Positions 16,307 through 28,882 of a stretch of 64,000 nt of DNA are shown piece by piece (the first letter of the stretch is position 1; each line of letters starts with the position of its first letter). A program made the translations under genes and the position numbers. A model generated the notes under the pieces. It was not told the DNA's origin. It saw only the letters and a list, made by a program, of their open reading frames with translations, and made no database searches. This DNA comes from an uncultured Lachnospiraceae bacterium (GTDB lineage: Bacteria; Bacillota; Clostridia; Lachnospirales; Lachnospiraceae), in contig CATOJY010000006.1 of NCBI GenBank assembly GCA_951800685.1, forward strand, positions 62,001 through 126,000. Reading direction: 5' to 3'.

Positions 16307-17620
16307 TTATTTCTTATTGTTCTTCTCATTATACTGCTTAACCATATTAGCCTTTGACATCATACTTCCCGGTTTGGCATTCTGATTATAATATTCTGTA
16401 GATTTTCTAACTGCTTCTGCTTTTTCTTCCGCAGTCATAGATGAAATGGAAGCTGCTTTAGAGATGGTATTTACTTTCTTCGTATTCATATTTGCATAGG
16501 CTGCCATCTGTTCCGCTTTCACACCAGCCTTTTCCATCTTCTTCTTAGCTTTTACTTCATTTTTCTTGATGATTTCATCCAGATCCATCTTATCAATGTG
16601 TTTATTAATCACAACCTGCTGAATACTTCTGACAACTGCACCAGCTACCCAATAAAGTCCAAGACCTGCCGGAAGTGTATAACAGAAAATAGCAGACATG
16701 ATCGGCATCATCATATTCATTGTCTTCATTGACTGCATCATGGTATTCTGCTGGTCATTCTTATTATCTGACTGTGTATCCTGCTGTGGCATCAACTTAA
16801 CATTGATCCACTGTGTTACAGCAGACAAAACAGGAATTGAAAGCGCTGCCACAATCATCAGATAAGAACCTGCTTCAAAAGATTCCTTTACAATATAAGA
16901 AGGAGAATTCCCGATATTTAATCCGAGAAAATTATTATAACGGTCTAACAGACCAAGAGTCTGGTCAACATCGCCAGCTAAACTCGGAAATTTATCCTTA
17001 ATACTCAACCATTCTGCTGTAGAAGCTTTATTCAGTACATCAATAAAAGTATTCTGTACATAAGAAGTAACACCATTTACAAAAGATTCACTTTCAAATT
17101 GTTTTTCATACATTCTAGCCTGGGAAAAAGACTGAATGAACTCAGAACTTCCAGCCTGGGAAATCAAATTATCTACCAATGGAAAGAAAGCATCTTTGAT
17201 CTTTCCTACATAAGCAGGCATATTATTAATGACACGATACAACGCAAACAAAATAGGCATCTGAATAATTAATTGAACACAACTGCCAGTAGGAGAAACG
17301 CCATATTTCGCATAGACAGCTTTTGTCTCCATATTCATTGCCATCATGGCATCATTATCTTTTCTATTCTTATACTTAGCCTGGATTGCCTGAAGTTCCG
17401 GATTCATTTTAACCTGTAATTTAGAGAACTTCTGCTGTTTGATTGTAAGCGGCATCATAAGAAGATACATTACGATCGTAAATAATATAATAGCTAGTCC
17501 AATATTAGGGATACCAATCTTATCAATGACAAAGAAGATACCCTCCATAATATAACCCAGCAGTTTAGAGATGGGACCAAGAATTTTACCTGTATCCTGG
17601 GTCAGCAAAACATACGACAC
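16307..17620 (-). CDS. yidC: Membrane protein insertase YidC (SpoIIIJ/OxaA)
   Basis: Inserts membrane proteins with or without SecYEG. The protein has 437 residues, longer than the about 260 of Bacillus SpoIIIJ. It has the five core helices, including GLAIILFTIVMYLLMMPLTI with the adjacent KQQK and the signature QMPILFALYRVI. A hydrophilic insertion between core helices (about residues 150-240) and an extended basic C-terminal tail (VKAKKKMEKAG to YNEKNNKK) account for the extra length. The tail is typical of ribosome- or RNA-contacting YidCs. Translation starts at GTG 17620 with GGAGG 10 bases upstream. Confidence 0.95.
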   Translation of the reverse strand: MSYVLLTQDTGKILGPISKLLGYIMEGIFFVIDKIGIPNIGLAIILFTIVMYLLMMPLTIKQQKFSKLQVKMNPELQAIQAKYKNRKDNDAMMAMNMETKAVYAKYGVSPTGSCVQLIIQMPILFALYRVINNMPAYVGKIKDAFFPLVDNLISQAGSSEFIQSFSQARMYEKQFESESFVNGVTSYVQNTFIDVLNKASTAEWLSIKDKFPSLAGDVDQTLGLLDRYNNFLGLNIGNSPSYIVKESFEAGSYLMIVAALSIPVLSAVTQWINVKLMPQQDTQSDNKNDQQNTMMQSMKTMNMMMPIMSAIFCYTLPAGLGLYWVAGAVVRSIQQVVINKHIDKMDLDEIIKKNEVKAKKKMEKAGVKAEQMAAYANMNTKKVNTISKAASISSMTAEEKAEAVRKSTEYYNQNAKPGSMMSKANMVKQYNEKNNKK

Positions 17621-17668
17621 TATCGATTTACCTCCTTAAATCATGTTTCCTATTCATTCCCTAATCAC

Positions 17669-17878
17669 TTAAGGAACGGGGTCATAACCACCTTTTGAAA
17701 AAGGATTACATCTACATATCCTCCAAATAGCCAAAAACCCGCCTTTTAACACACCATATTTCTCAACCGCTTCCAGACCATATTCCGAACAGGTAGGAAA
17801 ATAAGGACATTTCGTATTTTTCATCGGAGAAATATATTTTCTATAGAATTTAATAAGATAAATAAGTAATTTTTTCAT
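17669..17878 (-). CDS. yidD: Membrane protein insertion efficiency factor YidD
   Basis: Small amphipathic membrane-associated protein of 69 residues. The family signature is complete: [20 protein letters not shown], then [34 protein letters not shown]. It keeps the three conserved Cys. It is located between rnpA (8 bp upstream) and yidC, as in most bacteria. Translation is probably coupled to rnpA, because the ribosome binding site is weak. Confidence 0.95.
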   Translation of the reverse strand: MKKLLIYLIKFYRKYISPMKNTKCPYFPTCSEYGLEAVEKYGVLKGGFLAIWRICRCNPFSKGGYDPVP

Positions 17879-17886
17879 ATCAATTT

Positions 17887-18234
17887 CTAACTATCTTCAT
17901 CTTTTATAACATGATGAAGCCTTGAAAGATGTAATAAAGCGCTTTCAATCTCATGATAACCGACTAAAGCAGCACCTTTTCTTGCAACGACTACTATATC
18001 TAAACCACTATTAAATATATTTTCATGTAGCCGGTAACTCTCTCTCACCAGTCTGGCAAATCTATGCCTTACAACGCTGTTACCTACCTTCTTACTGGCG
18101 GATATTCCCAGTCTGTTCTTCTGCGTGTTGTTTTTCAATATATACATTACCAAATATTTGTTTGCGTAACTTTTACCGTTCTGATAAACAAACTGGAAAT
18201 CATTATTCTTTTTTAAAGATTCTGAAAATATCAT
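17887..18234 (-). CDS. rnpA: Ribonuclease P protein component
   Basis: Binds the catalytic RNase P RNA and the 5' leader of pre-tRNA. The 115-residue protein begins [20 protein letters not shown], keeps the central RNR-like motif as [20 protein letters not shown] with [11 protein letters not shown], and ends with a helical tail. A TTG at 18252 would add six residues; ATG 18234 matches the family start. A terminator-like hairpin lies between rpmH and this gene, so rnpA expression may be lower than that of rpmH. Confidence 0.95.
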   Translation of the reverse strand: MIFSESLKKNNDFQFVYQNGKSYANKYLVMYILKNNTQKNRLGISASKKVGNSVVRHRFARLVRESYRLHENIFNSGLDIVVVARKGAALVGYHEIESALLHLSRLHHVIKDEDS

Positions 18235-18283
18235 TATTCTTTTCCGTTTCAAGATCTGTCAATACAAATATTTAACACGAGAA

Positions 18284-18308
18284 AAAAAGGCCACATAAAT
18301 GTGGCCTA
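18284..18308 (-). terminator. Terminator/attenuator between rpmH and rnpA
   Basis: On the minus strand AGGCCACAT-TT-ATGTGGCCT, a near-perfect 9-bp stem, is followed by seven T. The stem overlaps the rpmH stop codon region. It should end most rpmH transcripts while letting some through into rnpA-yidD-yidC-jag. Confidence 0.8.
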
Positions 18309-18440
18309 TGCTGATAATCTCTTTCTTCCCTTTGCACGTCTTGCAGCCAGAACTTTTCTTCCACCAGCAGTACTCATTCTCTTTCTGAATCCGTGAACCT
18401 TAGATCTCTGTCTTTTCTTGGGCTGATAAGTCATTTTCAT
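18306..18440 (-). CDS. rpmH: 50S ribosomal protein L34
   Basis: The 44-residue L34 reads [18 protein letters not shown] followed by [20 protein letters not shown] and RKRLSA, the standard sequence for the family. The start at 18440 has GGAGG 9 bases upstream. It is the first gene of the minus-strand operon leaving oriC, with its own strong promoter. It is too short to be picked up by most length cut-offs. Confidence 0.97.
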   Translation of the reverse strand: MKMTYQPKKRQRSKVHGFRKRMSTAGGRKVLAARRAKGRKRLSA

Positions 18441-18520
18441 TTAGATGCACCTCCTTTACCAAAACCTTAATGTATATATAAGGCAGATATTTTTACAAAT
18501 AATTGAAAAACAACATGTAG

Positions 18521-18549
18521 ATTATATATAATTAATGAAGAAACGTCAA
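18521..18549 (-). promoter_or_regulatory. Promoter of rpmH operon
   Basis: On the minus strand -35 TTGACG (18544-18549), a 17-base spacer and -10 TATAAT (18521-18526) lie about 80 bp upstream of rpmH. This is a near-consensus sigma-A promoter. Confidence 0.8.
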
Positions 18550-19014
18550 GTAAATACGCCCATTTTTCTGCAAAAAATAATCATACAAAGCTATAAAAAA
18601 CAGCATAAAAACTATATTTCTCTATGACCTCTATATGTTGTTATCTAACATTAAAAAACAAACAATATATAGAAATTTTCAAAAAATGATTTTTCAGGAA
18701 ATATATATCCACAATAATGTGTATAACTTGTGTATAACTTTTAAAAAAATAGGAAAAACCTTCTTTTTCTTTCTAAAATCCAATGTCTATAATGTTAATA
18801 TTTATTCTAATACTTATCCACACAAAGAAAATTTTCCAACAATCTTTTTTTCAACCTCCTATTAATGTGGAAAAATCTGTGGATATAAATATTATTTTGT
18901 GGACAACTTCATTTGAATTTTTATATTTTTTATATTAATATATAGTGTAGGAGAGTTTCGATATAAGAACTCCTCTTATAAAAACAGCATGTCATTCAAA
19001 TGAGGTTTAAAAAT
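18550..19014. other. Chromosomal replication origin region (oriC)
   Basis: The 465 bp between the rpmH promoter and dnaA hold no gene but a cluster of DnaA-box-like 9-mers. They are ATATCCACA (18705), inverted TGTGTATAA (18718 and 18729, 11 bp apart), perfect TTATCCACA (18814-18822), and inverted TGTGGAAAA (18866), TGTGGATAT (18878) and TGTGGACAA (18898). An AT-only stretch around 18908-18945 next to the last box is a candidate unwinding element. Together with the second box group behind dnaA this fits a bipartite Firmicutes oriC. Gene orientation flips here, which agrees. Confidence 0.88.
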
Positions 19015-20364
19015 ATGGATTCAATCAAAGATAAATGGAATTTAATTAAAGAAACATTACGGGAAGAATATGAACTTTCTGATATTTCTTATAATACATG
19101 GATCGTTCCCCTTGATTTTTATCAAGTAAAAAATGATGTGGTGACGATCATGATTCCATCAGACCAGGCACATGCCTTAAATTACATTTCTTCCAAGTAT
19201 AAAAGCTATTTCCAGGTTACCATATCAGAAATGATGGATCACACTTACGATATTGCTTTTATTTTGGAAAAAGATGCCTTAAATAGTTCTTTAGAAGAAG
19301 ATGATCCGGCACATAACCTCAAATATGAACATGCAAACTTAAATCCAAAATACAAATTTGATACTTTTGTCGTAGGAAGCAATAACAAGTTTGCCCATTC
19401 CGCTTCCCTTGCAGTAGCGGAATCTCCAGGAGATGTCTATAATCCTCTCTATCTATACGGAGGAGCAGGACTTGGAAAAACACATCTGATGCACTCCATC
19501 GGCCGTTTTATTTTAGAACAGAATCCTAATATGAAAGTACTCTATGTCACATCAGAGGTCTTTACCAATGAAGTGATTGATGGCATCAGAAGCGGTGATA
19601 ATGTCAAAATGAACAAATTCAGGGAAAAATATAGGACTGTAGATGTACTCCTAATCGATGATATCCAATTCATTATCGGAAAGGAAAGTACCCAGGAAGA
19701 ATTTTTCCATACTTTTAACACGCTGCATTCTGCAGGAAAGCAGATTATTCTTTCCTCAGACAAGCCTCCAAAAGATATGGAAATCTTAGAAGAGAGATTC
19801 CGTTCCCGATTCGAATGGGGGCTGATCGCAGACATACAACCGCCGGATTATGAAACGAGAATGGCAATTCTCAAGAAAAATGCAGAAATCTATCACAAAG
19901 ACATTGATGATGAAGTATTTCAATATATTGCCAACAATATTAAATCTAATATAAGAGAACTGGAAGGCGCTTTCAATAAGATCATCGCTTTCTCCAAATT
20001 AAATAAAGTAGATATCAATTTGGACCATGCAGAAGAGGCCCTGAAAGACGTTATAGATCCAAATGTCCCTAAGGTTATTACCCCTCAATTTATCATTGAT
20101 GTCGTAGCAGAACAATTTAATGTCAGTCCAGAAGATATTACTTCTAAGAAGAGAAACTCAGAATTCGTGCTGCCAAGGCAGATTGTTATGTATCTGTGCC
20201 GTACCATGACAGAAACACCTCTCACCATGATTGGCAAAATCCTTGGCAAGAAAGATCATACTACTGTTATGCATGGTATCAAAAAGATAACAGAAGGGGT
20301 TGCAACGAACGAAGAACTAAAGAACAAGGTTGAAATGATCAAAAAGAAAATCAATCCATCCTGA
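19015..20364 (+). CDS. dnaA: Chromosomal replication initiator DnaA
   Basis: AAA+ initiator that binds DnaA boxes and melts oriC. The protein has 449 residues. Domain I begins DSIKDKWNLIKETLREEY. The AAA+ core has Walker A GGAGLGKTH, Walker B VLLIDDIQF and the arginine-finger region LEERFRSRFEWG. Domain IV carries the DnaA signature with KKDHTTVMHGIKK. An ATG at 19000 is in frame but overlaps the GAGG that sits 9 bases before ATG 19015, so the later start is chosen. It is first in the rightward dnaA-dnaN-yaaA-recF-gyrB-gyrA array. Confidence 0.97.
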   Translation: MDSIKDKWNLIKETLREEYELSDISYNTWIVPLDFYQVKNDVVTIMIPSDQAHALNYISSKYKSYFQVTISEMMDHTYDIAFILEKDALNSSLEEDDPAHNLKYEHANLNPKYKFDTFVVGSNNKFAHSASLAVAESPGDVYNPLYLYGGAGLGKTHLMHSIGRFILEQNPNMKVLYVTSEVFTNEVIDGIRSGDNVKMNKFREKYRTVDVLLIDDIQFIIGKESTQEEFFHTFNTLHSAGKQIILSSDKPPKDMEILEERFRSRFEWGLIADIQPPDYETRMAILKKNAEIYHKDIDDEVFQYIANNIKSNIRELEGAFNKIIAFSKLNKVDINLDHAEEALKDVIDPNVPKVITPQFIIDVVAEQFNVSPEDITSKKRNSEFVLPRQIVMYLCRTMTETPLTMIGKILGKKDHTTVMHGIKKITEGVATNEELKNKVEMIKKKINPS

Positions 20365-20690
20365 TAACTGTTTTAACAAAACAATTTGTCCACACCAAAG
20401 AAAAAAGAATGTTGATACCCAGTGGAAACCATGTTGAAACAATAAGAAATCATCCTACAGGAAGTTTTCTGAAACAAATGATCCCTGTTGATAACTTGAA
20501 TTTTATTTTCAGGTTATACTGGGTTATTAACAGCATTATCATTTTCTTTTTTCCTGATAAATAGTATAATAGACGGGGTTATCCACTTATTAACAGCTAT
20601 TATTACTAAGATTATGAAATAATTTATAAATATATATTCTATTGGAGTTCAAAATTTTTGCACACAAATAAGAAAGGAAGCTATACACAT
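20365..20690. other. dnaA-dnaN intergenic region with second DnaA-box group
   Basis: No gene is present in these 326 bp. Box-like sequences are TTGTCCACA (20386-20394), inverted TGTTGATAA (20486-20494) and TTATCCACT (20579-20587). This is the expected position of the second half of a bipartite oriC. A TATAAT (about 20564) with a poor -35 may be the dnaN promoter. Confidence 0.65.
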
Positions 20691-21800
20691 ATGAAGATTA
20701 TATGTTCAAAATCCAGCCTTTTAAATGGAGTACAGACAGTTTCCAAAGCTGTTCCTAACAAGACGACTATGTCTATCCTGGAATGTATTCTTGTAGATAC
20801 GAGAACGGGCGAGATCAAATTGACTGCCAATGATATGGAACTTGGAATAGAAACAATCATCGATGGAGAAATCGTAGAAAAAGGCATAATCGCATTAGAT
20901 GCGAAAATTTTTCTTGATATTGTACGTAAACTGCCTGACAACGATATTACAGTAGAAACAGACGATTCTTATAAAACCACAATTACCTGTGAAAAAGCAA
21001 AGTTTAATATCATAGGAAAATCAGGGGAAGATTTTTCTTTTCTTCCTGAAATAGAAAAAAATGATTGTGTTATACTTTCGCAATTTACACTTAAGGAAGT
21101 GATCAGGCAGACAATCTTTGCGATAGCAGACAATGATAATAACAAACTCATGACAGGAGAATTGTTTGAAATCAATGACAATACATTGAAAGTTGTTGCT
21201 CTTGATGGTCATAGAATTTCCATTAGAAGAATTCTTCTCAAGAATTCTTACGATTATAAAAAAGTTGTAGTGCCTGGTAAAACATTAAATGAAATCAGTA
21301 AGATTCTTTCCGGTGATATGGATAAGGACGTCAGCATTTATTTTACAAGCAAACATATTTTATTTGAATTTGATAATACGATTGTTGTTTCAAGATTGAT
21401 TGAAGGTGAATATTTTAGGATTGAACAGATGCTCTCTAGTGATTATGAGACAAGAGTGAGGATTAACAAGAAAGAATTATTAAGTTGTATTGACAGGGCA
21501 ACGCTCCTTGTAAAAGAAGGAGACAAAAAACCAATCATTATTAGCATCACAGATGGAATGATGCAGCTCAAGATGAATTCGACTGTAGGAAGCATGGATG
21601 AAGAGATTGATATCGATAAGGATGGAAAAGATCTGATGATCGGTTTTAATCCTAAATTTTTGATTGATTCTCTTCGTGTGATTGAAGATGAAGAAATAAA
21701 TCTTTATATGGTAAATCCGAAAGCGCCGTGCTTTATCAGAAATGCAGAGGAAACCTATATTTATGTAGTACTTCCTGTTAATTTTACGACAGTCAATTAA
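20691..21800 (+). CDS. dnaN: DNA polymerase III beta subunit (sliding clamp)
   Basis: Ring-shaped processivity factor of 369 residues. The N-terminus KIICSKSSLLNGVQTVSKAV and TTMSILECILVDT are characteristic. The C-terminal domain has the partner-binding pocket region and ends NAEETYIYVVLPVNF, close to the usual (M/L)PM(R/N) tail. ATG 20691 has GGAAG 10 bases upstream; the longer frame would start at a TTG without support. It lies between dnaA and yaaA as usual. Confidence 0.97.
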   Translation: MKIICSKSSLLNGVQTVSKAVPNKTTMSILECILVDTRTGEIKLTANDMELGIETIIDGEIVEKGIIALDAKIFLDIVRKLPDNDITVETDDSYKTTITCEKAKFNIIGKSGEDFSFLPEIEKNDCVILSQFTLKEVIRQTIFAIADNDNNKLMTGELFEINDNTLKVVALDGHRISIRRILLKNSYDYKKVVVPGKTLNEISKILSGDMDKDVSIYFTSKHILFEFDNTIVVSRLIEGEYFRIEQMLSSDYETRVRINKKELLSCIDRATLLVKEGDKKPIIISITDGMMQLKMNSTVGSMDEEIDIDKDGKDLMIGFNPKFLIDSLRVIEDEEINLYMVNPKAPCFIRNAEETYIYVVLPVNFTTVN

Positions 21801-21897
21801 GGATATTGTTGTTGGGTAGAGATCTATATATGATATCAAATGATGCGTAATTTTTATTGATAGAGATAAAATACGAATAGGAATAAGTTAGTAAAAT

Positions 21898-22106
21898 ATG
21901 GAAACAATAAAAATCAGGGATGATTTTATCAAACTCGGACAAGCAATTAAGCTGGCAGGTCTGGTGGATTCTGGTGTGGAAGCTAAGATCGAAATACAGG
22001 CAGAACAAGTTAAGGTTAACGGTTCTGTAGAATTTCAGCGTGGAAAGAAAATATATCCGGGTGATGTGATAGAATTTGACGGACAACAGGTTAAGGTAGA
22101 GAACTG

Positions 22107-22107
<1 letters not shown>
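21898..22107 (+). CDS. yaaA: S4-domain RNA-binding protein YaaA
   Basis: The 69-residue protein consists of a single S4 domain: IKLGQAIKLAGLVDSGVEAK and QVKVNGSVEFQRGKKIYPGD. It is the standard small gene between dnaN and recF in Firmicutes and is thought to contact ribosomal RNA. Its TGA overlaps the recF ATG (ATGA), so the two are translationally coupled. Confidence 0.93.
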
Positions 22108-25126
<3,019 letters not shown>

Positions 25127-25314
25127 AACGTTGTGAAATTAGTCTGTTAGCAACAGTTCTGACCATACGCCTTTTATGAAATTGTATGTATGCGATAAAT
25201 AAGTTTTAAAGACTGCAGTTTGAATGTTATCTGTTATCATAATGTAACTTTGAAGATATCTTTATGGTTATGTTATGAGATACTTCTATGTTGAGAAAGG
25301 AACATTATTGCAGA

Positions 25315-27906
25315 ATGGATGATAAGATTTTTGACAAAATTGAGGAAGTAGATCTCAAGAAGAAGATGGAGGATTCTTACATAGATTATGCCATGAGTGT
25401 AATTGCTGCCCGTGCGCTTCCTGATGTGAGAGATGGTTTAAAACCAGTACAGCGCCGTGTTCTTTATTCTATGATCGAATTAAATAACGGCCCGGACAAA
25501 CCTCACAGAAAAAGTGCACGTATCGTGGGTGATACGATGGGTAAATACCATCCTCACGGTGACAGTTCGATCTATGGAGCCCTTGTCAATATGGCGCAGG
25601 AATGGTCTACCAGATATCCTCTTGTTGATGGACATGGTAATTTCGGTTCCGTGGACGGCGACGGTGCGGCAGCAATGCGTTATACAGAGGCAAGACTGAG
25701 TAAGATCTCGATGGAGCTTCTGGCGGACATCAATAAAAATACAGTAGATTTTGTTCCTAATTTCGATGATACAGAGAAAGAACCTACTGTTCTTCCAAGT
25801 CGTTATCCAAATCTGCTTGTAAATGGTACTTCTGGTATTGCAGTTGGAATGGCTACGAATATACCGCCTCATAATTTAAAAGAAGTTATAAATGCAGTTG
25901 TTAAGATTATTGATAATCGGGTGCTGGAAGACAGATCTACCGATATGGAAGAACTTCTTAAAATTGTGAAAGCACCTGATTTTCCAACCGGCGGTATTAT
26001 TCTGGGAACCAGAGGTGCAGAGGAAGCTTATAGAACGGGACGCGGCAAAGTCAGAGTACGTGCTGTCACAGATATTGAATCGATGCCGAATGGAAAGAGC
26101 CGTATTATCGTGACAGAATTGCCTTATATGGTGAATAAGGCTAATTTGATTCTTAAGATAGCAGATCTGGTGAAATTAAAAAAGATTGATGGAATTACTG
26201 ACCTGAGAGATGAGACAAACCGGGAAGGCATGCGGGTTGTAATAGAATTGCGCAAAGATGCGAATGCAAATGTGATTCTAAACCAATTATATAAACATAC
26301 CCAGCTCCAGGATTCTTTTGGCGTAATTATGCTTGCACTGGTGAATAATGTGCCTAAAGTCATGAACCTTCTTGACATGTTGACGCATTATATCAAGCAT
26401 CAGGAAGAAGTAGTTACAAGAAGGACGAAATATGATCTGAATAAGGCAGAAGAAAGAGACCATATTTTACAGGGTTTGTTGATTGCATTAGATCATATTG
26501 ATGAAGTAATCCAAATTATCAGAAGCAGCCAAACGACACCAATCGCTAAGGAAAGATTAATAGAACGTTTCCAGTTTTCTGATGTACAGGCGCAAGCGAT
26601 CGTAGATATGCGTCTGCGTGCTCTTACAGGTCTGGAGCGGGAAAAACTTGAGAATGAACATAGGGAATTATTGGCTAAGATTGCTGAATTGAAAGCCATT
26701 CTCGCAGATGAGAAACTGCTTCTTGGTGTGATTAAAGAAGAAATATTGATTATTGCAGAGAAATATGGTGATGAAAGAAGGAGTAAGATCGGATTTGACG
26801 TCTATGACATCAATATGGAAGACTTGATTCCAAAAGGAAATACTGTGATCGCGATGACTAGTTTAGGTTACGTGAAGCGTATGACTGTGGATAATTTTAA
26901 ATCCCAGAATCGCGGCGGCAAGGGAATCAAGGGTATGCAGACGATCGAAGAAGATTACATAGAAGACCTTCTTATGACTTCGACACACCATTATCTGATG
27001 TTTTTTACGAATCTTGGACGCGTATACCGCCTTAAAGCCTATGAGATTCCAGAGGCGGGCCGTACTGCAAGAGGTATTGCAATCGTTAATATTCTGCAGT
27101 TGAATCCAGGCGAAAAGATATCTGCTATGATACCGATCAAAGATTATGAAGAGAACGAAAATCTCTTTATGGTAACAAAACGCGGTATTGTGAAAAAGAC
27201 GCCAATTATGGAATTCAGTAATGTCAGAAAGAATGGTCTTGCGGCAATTAATCTTCGGGAAGATGATGAATTGATTGAAGTTAAGACAACTTCTAAGGAA
27301 ACAGAGATTTTTCTTGTGACGAAGCTTGGTATGTGTATCCGTTTCAAAGAAACAGACGTGCGGCCTACGGGAAGAAGCTCTATGGGTGTGATCGGCATGA
27401 ATTTATCTGACGAGGATGAGATTGTTGGTATGCAGCTGGATCATCAAGGTGATTCTCTTCTGATTGTCTCAGAAAACGGTATGGGAAAACGTACCTATCT
27501 GGATGAGTTTACAGTACAGAAGCGTGGTGGTAAGGGAATTAAGTGTTATAAGATCACAGAAAAAACCGGAGATGTAGTAGGGGTGAAAGCAGTTGAAGAT
27601 GAGCATGAGATTATGATGATCACCACAGAAGGTATTATCATACAGCTTCGGATGGAGGATATCTCCATTATGGGAAGAATTGCCTCCGGTGTAAAAATGA
27701 TCAATCTGGATGACAATGTGAAAGTTGCCAAAATCGCCAAAGTCAGGGAAAAAGTCAGCGATGGGCATCATGAGATTGAGAATCTGGATGAGATTGAGGA
27801 AGATAGCGAAGAAGCAGGAAGTAGGGAAATAGAAGATATAGAAGATTTTGAGAATGGGTTTTCTGAGGATGTTGTGGAAGAGAATATAGAAGATTCTGAT
27901 ATTTAA
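25315..27906 (+). CDS. gyrA: DNA gyrase subunit A
   Basis: DNA-cleaving subunit, 863 residues. The winged-helix core has [20 protein letters not shown], and the catalytic Tyr lies in [11 protein letters not shown]. The C-terminal beta-pinwheel carries the GyrA box as [10 protein letters not shown] with a second [10 protein letters not shown] strongly acidic tail (about residues 815-863) ends the protein. In the quinolone-resistance-determining region, [13 protein letters not shown], the position matching E. coli Asp87 is Gly. ATG 25315 gives the family N-terminus ([16 protein letters not shown]), though its AAAGG is about 13 bases away. ATG 25288 is in frame, with poorer support. The 161 bp gap after gyrB may hold a promoter. 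Confidence 0.97.
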   Translation: MDDKIFDKIEEVDLKKKMEDSYIDYAMSVIAARALPDVRDGLKPVQRRVLYSMIELNNGPDKPHRKSARIVGDTMGKYHPHGDSSIYGALVNMAQEWSTRYPLVDGHGNFGSVDGDGAAAMRYTEARLSKISMELLADINKNTVDFVPNFDDTEKEPTVLPSRYPNLLVNGTSGIAVGMATNIPPHNLKEVINAVVKIIDNRVLEDRSTDMEELLKIVKAPDFPTGGIILGTRGAEEAYRTGRGKVRVRAVTDIESMPNGKSRIIVTELPYMVNKANLILKIADLVKLKKIDGITDLRDETNREGMRVVIELRKDANANVILNQLYKHTQLQDSFGVIMLALVNNVPKVMNLLDMLTHYIKHQEEVVTRRTKYDLNKAEERDHILQGLLIALDHIDEVIQIIRSSQTTPIAKERLIERFQFSDVQAQAIVDMRLRALTGLEREKLENEHRELLAKIAELKAILADEKLLLGVIKEEILIIAEKYGDERRSKIGFDVYDINMEDLIPKGNTVIAMTSLGYVKRMTVDNFKSQNRGGKGIKGMQTIEEDYIEDLLMTSTHHYLMFFTNLGRVYRLKAYEIPEAGRTARGIAIVNILQLNPGEKISAMIPIKDYEENENLFMVTKRGIVKKTPIMEFSNVRKNGLAAINLREDDELIEVKTTSKETEIFLVTKLGMCIRFKETDVRPTGRSSMGVIGMNLSDEDEIVGMQLDHQGDSLLIVSENGMGKRTYLDEFTVQKRGGKGIKCYKITEKTGDVVGVKAVEDEHEIMMITTEGIIIQLRMEDISIMGRIASGVKMINLDDNVKVAKIAKVREKVSDGHHEIENLDEIEEDSEEAGSREIEDIEDFENGFSEDVVEENIEDSDI

Positions 27907-27949
27907 ATTTTGTAATCTGGTAAGATAAAAGAAAGGAATATAAGAATCT

Positions 27950-28810
27950 ATGAAATTGGCGGTAATCGGTGATATTCACAGCAATCATATAGCCCTGGAA
28001 GCCTGTATCTCACATGCTCTTAAAAGAAAAGTAGATGAATTCCTTTTTCTTGGAGATTATATCAGTGATTGTCCCTATCCGCAGAAGACGATGGAAATCA
28101 TTTATGAAATGGATCAGAAATACCGTTGTACCTTTATACGCGGCAACAGAGAAGACTATATGTTGAATCATAGAAAAGATTCTCAGGAAAAATGGACCTA
28201 TTCTTCTGCCAGTGGGAATTTGCGTTATACCTATGAAAACCTGACAAAAAGAGATTTTGATTTCTTTGAAAAAATGGATATTCAAGGAATTTATGAAAGA
28301 GAGGGCTACCCTTCTTTCCGGTATTGTCATGGTTCTCTGACAAAATCAAATGAATTACTAACATCTCAAAATAAAAATTTAGAGAATATCATGGATAGTC
28401 TTGATGTGGATCTGTTGGTCAGCGGTCATACCCATATCCAGAAAAGCATGGAATTTGGTTCCAAGAGATTGGTTCATCCTGGTTCTGTAGGGATTCCGTG
28501 GTATCATGATGGAAAGACACAGTATATGATTCTTCATGGAACGGAGTATGGATGGGAAGAAGAATTTTTCCAGCTTTCTTATGATGTAGATACTGTGAAG
28601 GAAGAATTTCGAACTTCTGGAATTATAGAGAAGGCATTGTATTGGTCGAAATTAAATATACATGCTTTGGAAACAGGGGATGATTATACAAGTCACTGTC
28701 TATTACTTGCAATGGAATTGTGTAAAGAAGCAGAAGGAGAAGTTATATGGCCTGATATTCCGGAGAAATATTGGAAAGAGGCATTTCATAACTTCGTGAA
28801 AGATTCATAA
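27950..28810 (+). CDS. Calcineurin-like metallophosphoesterase
   Basis: Predicted cytoplasmic phosphodiesterase or phosphatase with a dinuclear metal site. The 286-residue protein shows all core motifs in order: GDIHSN (D and H ligands), FLGDYISDC, FIRGNRED and SGHTHIQ, with YCHGS between. The C-terminal 90 residues are an added helical region without a known name. The layout is that of the YfcE/MJ0936-type family, and the substrate is unknown. It follows gyrA by 43 bp with AAAGGAA upstream and may be transcribed with it; a strong terminator closes the unit. Confidence 0.85.
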   Translation: MKLAVIGDIHSNHIALEACISHALKRKVDEFLFLGDYISDCPYPQKTMEIIYEMDQKYRCTFIRGNREDYMLNHRKDSQEKWTYSSASGNLRYTYENLTKRDFDFFEKMDIQGIYEREGYPSFRYCHGSLTKSNELLTSQNKNLENIMDSLDVDLLVSGHTHIQKSMEFGSKRLVHPGSVGIPWYHDGKTQYMILHGTEYGWEEEFFQLSYDVDTVKEEFRTSGIIEKALYWSKLNIHALETGDDYTSHCLLLAMELCKEAEGEVIWPDIPEKYWKEAFHNFVKDS

Positions 28811-28816
28811 ATGGAT

Positions 28817-28876
28817 AACTGCTGTGAAATAACGGATTCTACAATATGACAAAACCGTTATTTTACAGCAGTTTTT
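28817..28876. terminator. Strong terminator after the phosphoesterase gene
   Basis: A 19-bp stem (28817-28835 with 28855-28873), broken by one mismatch, has a 19-base loop and ends in TTTTT on the plus strand. It lies between two converging genes and can serve both. Confidence 0.88.
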
Positions 28877-28882
28877 AAATTT

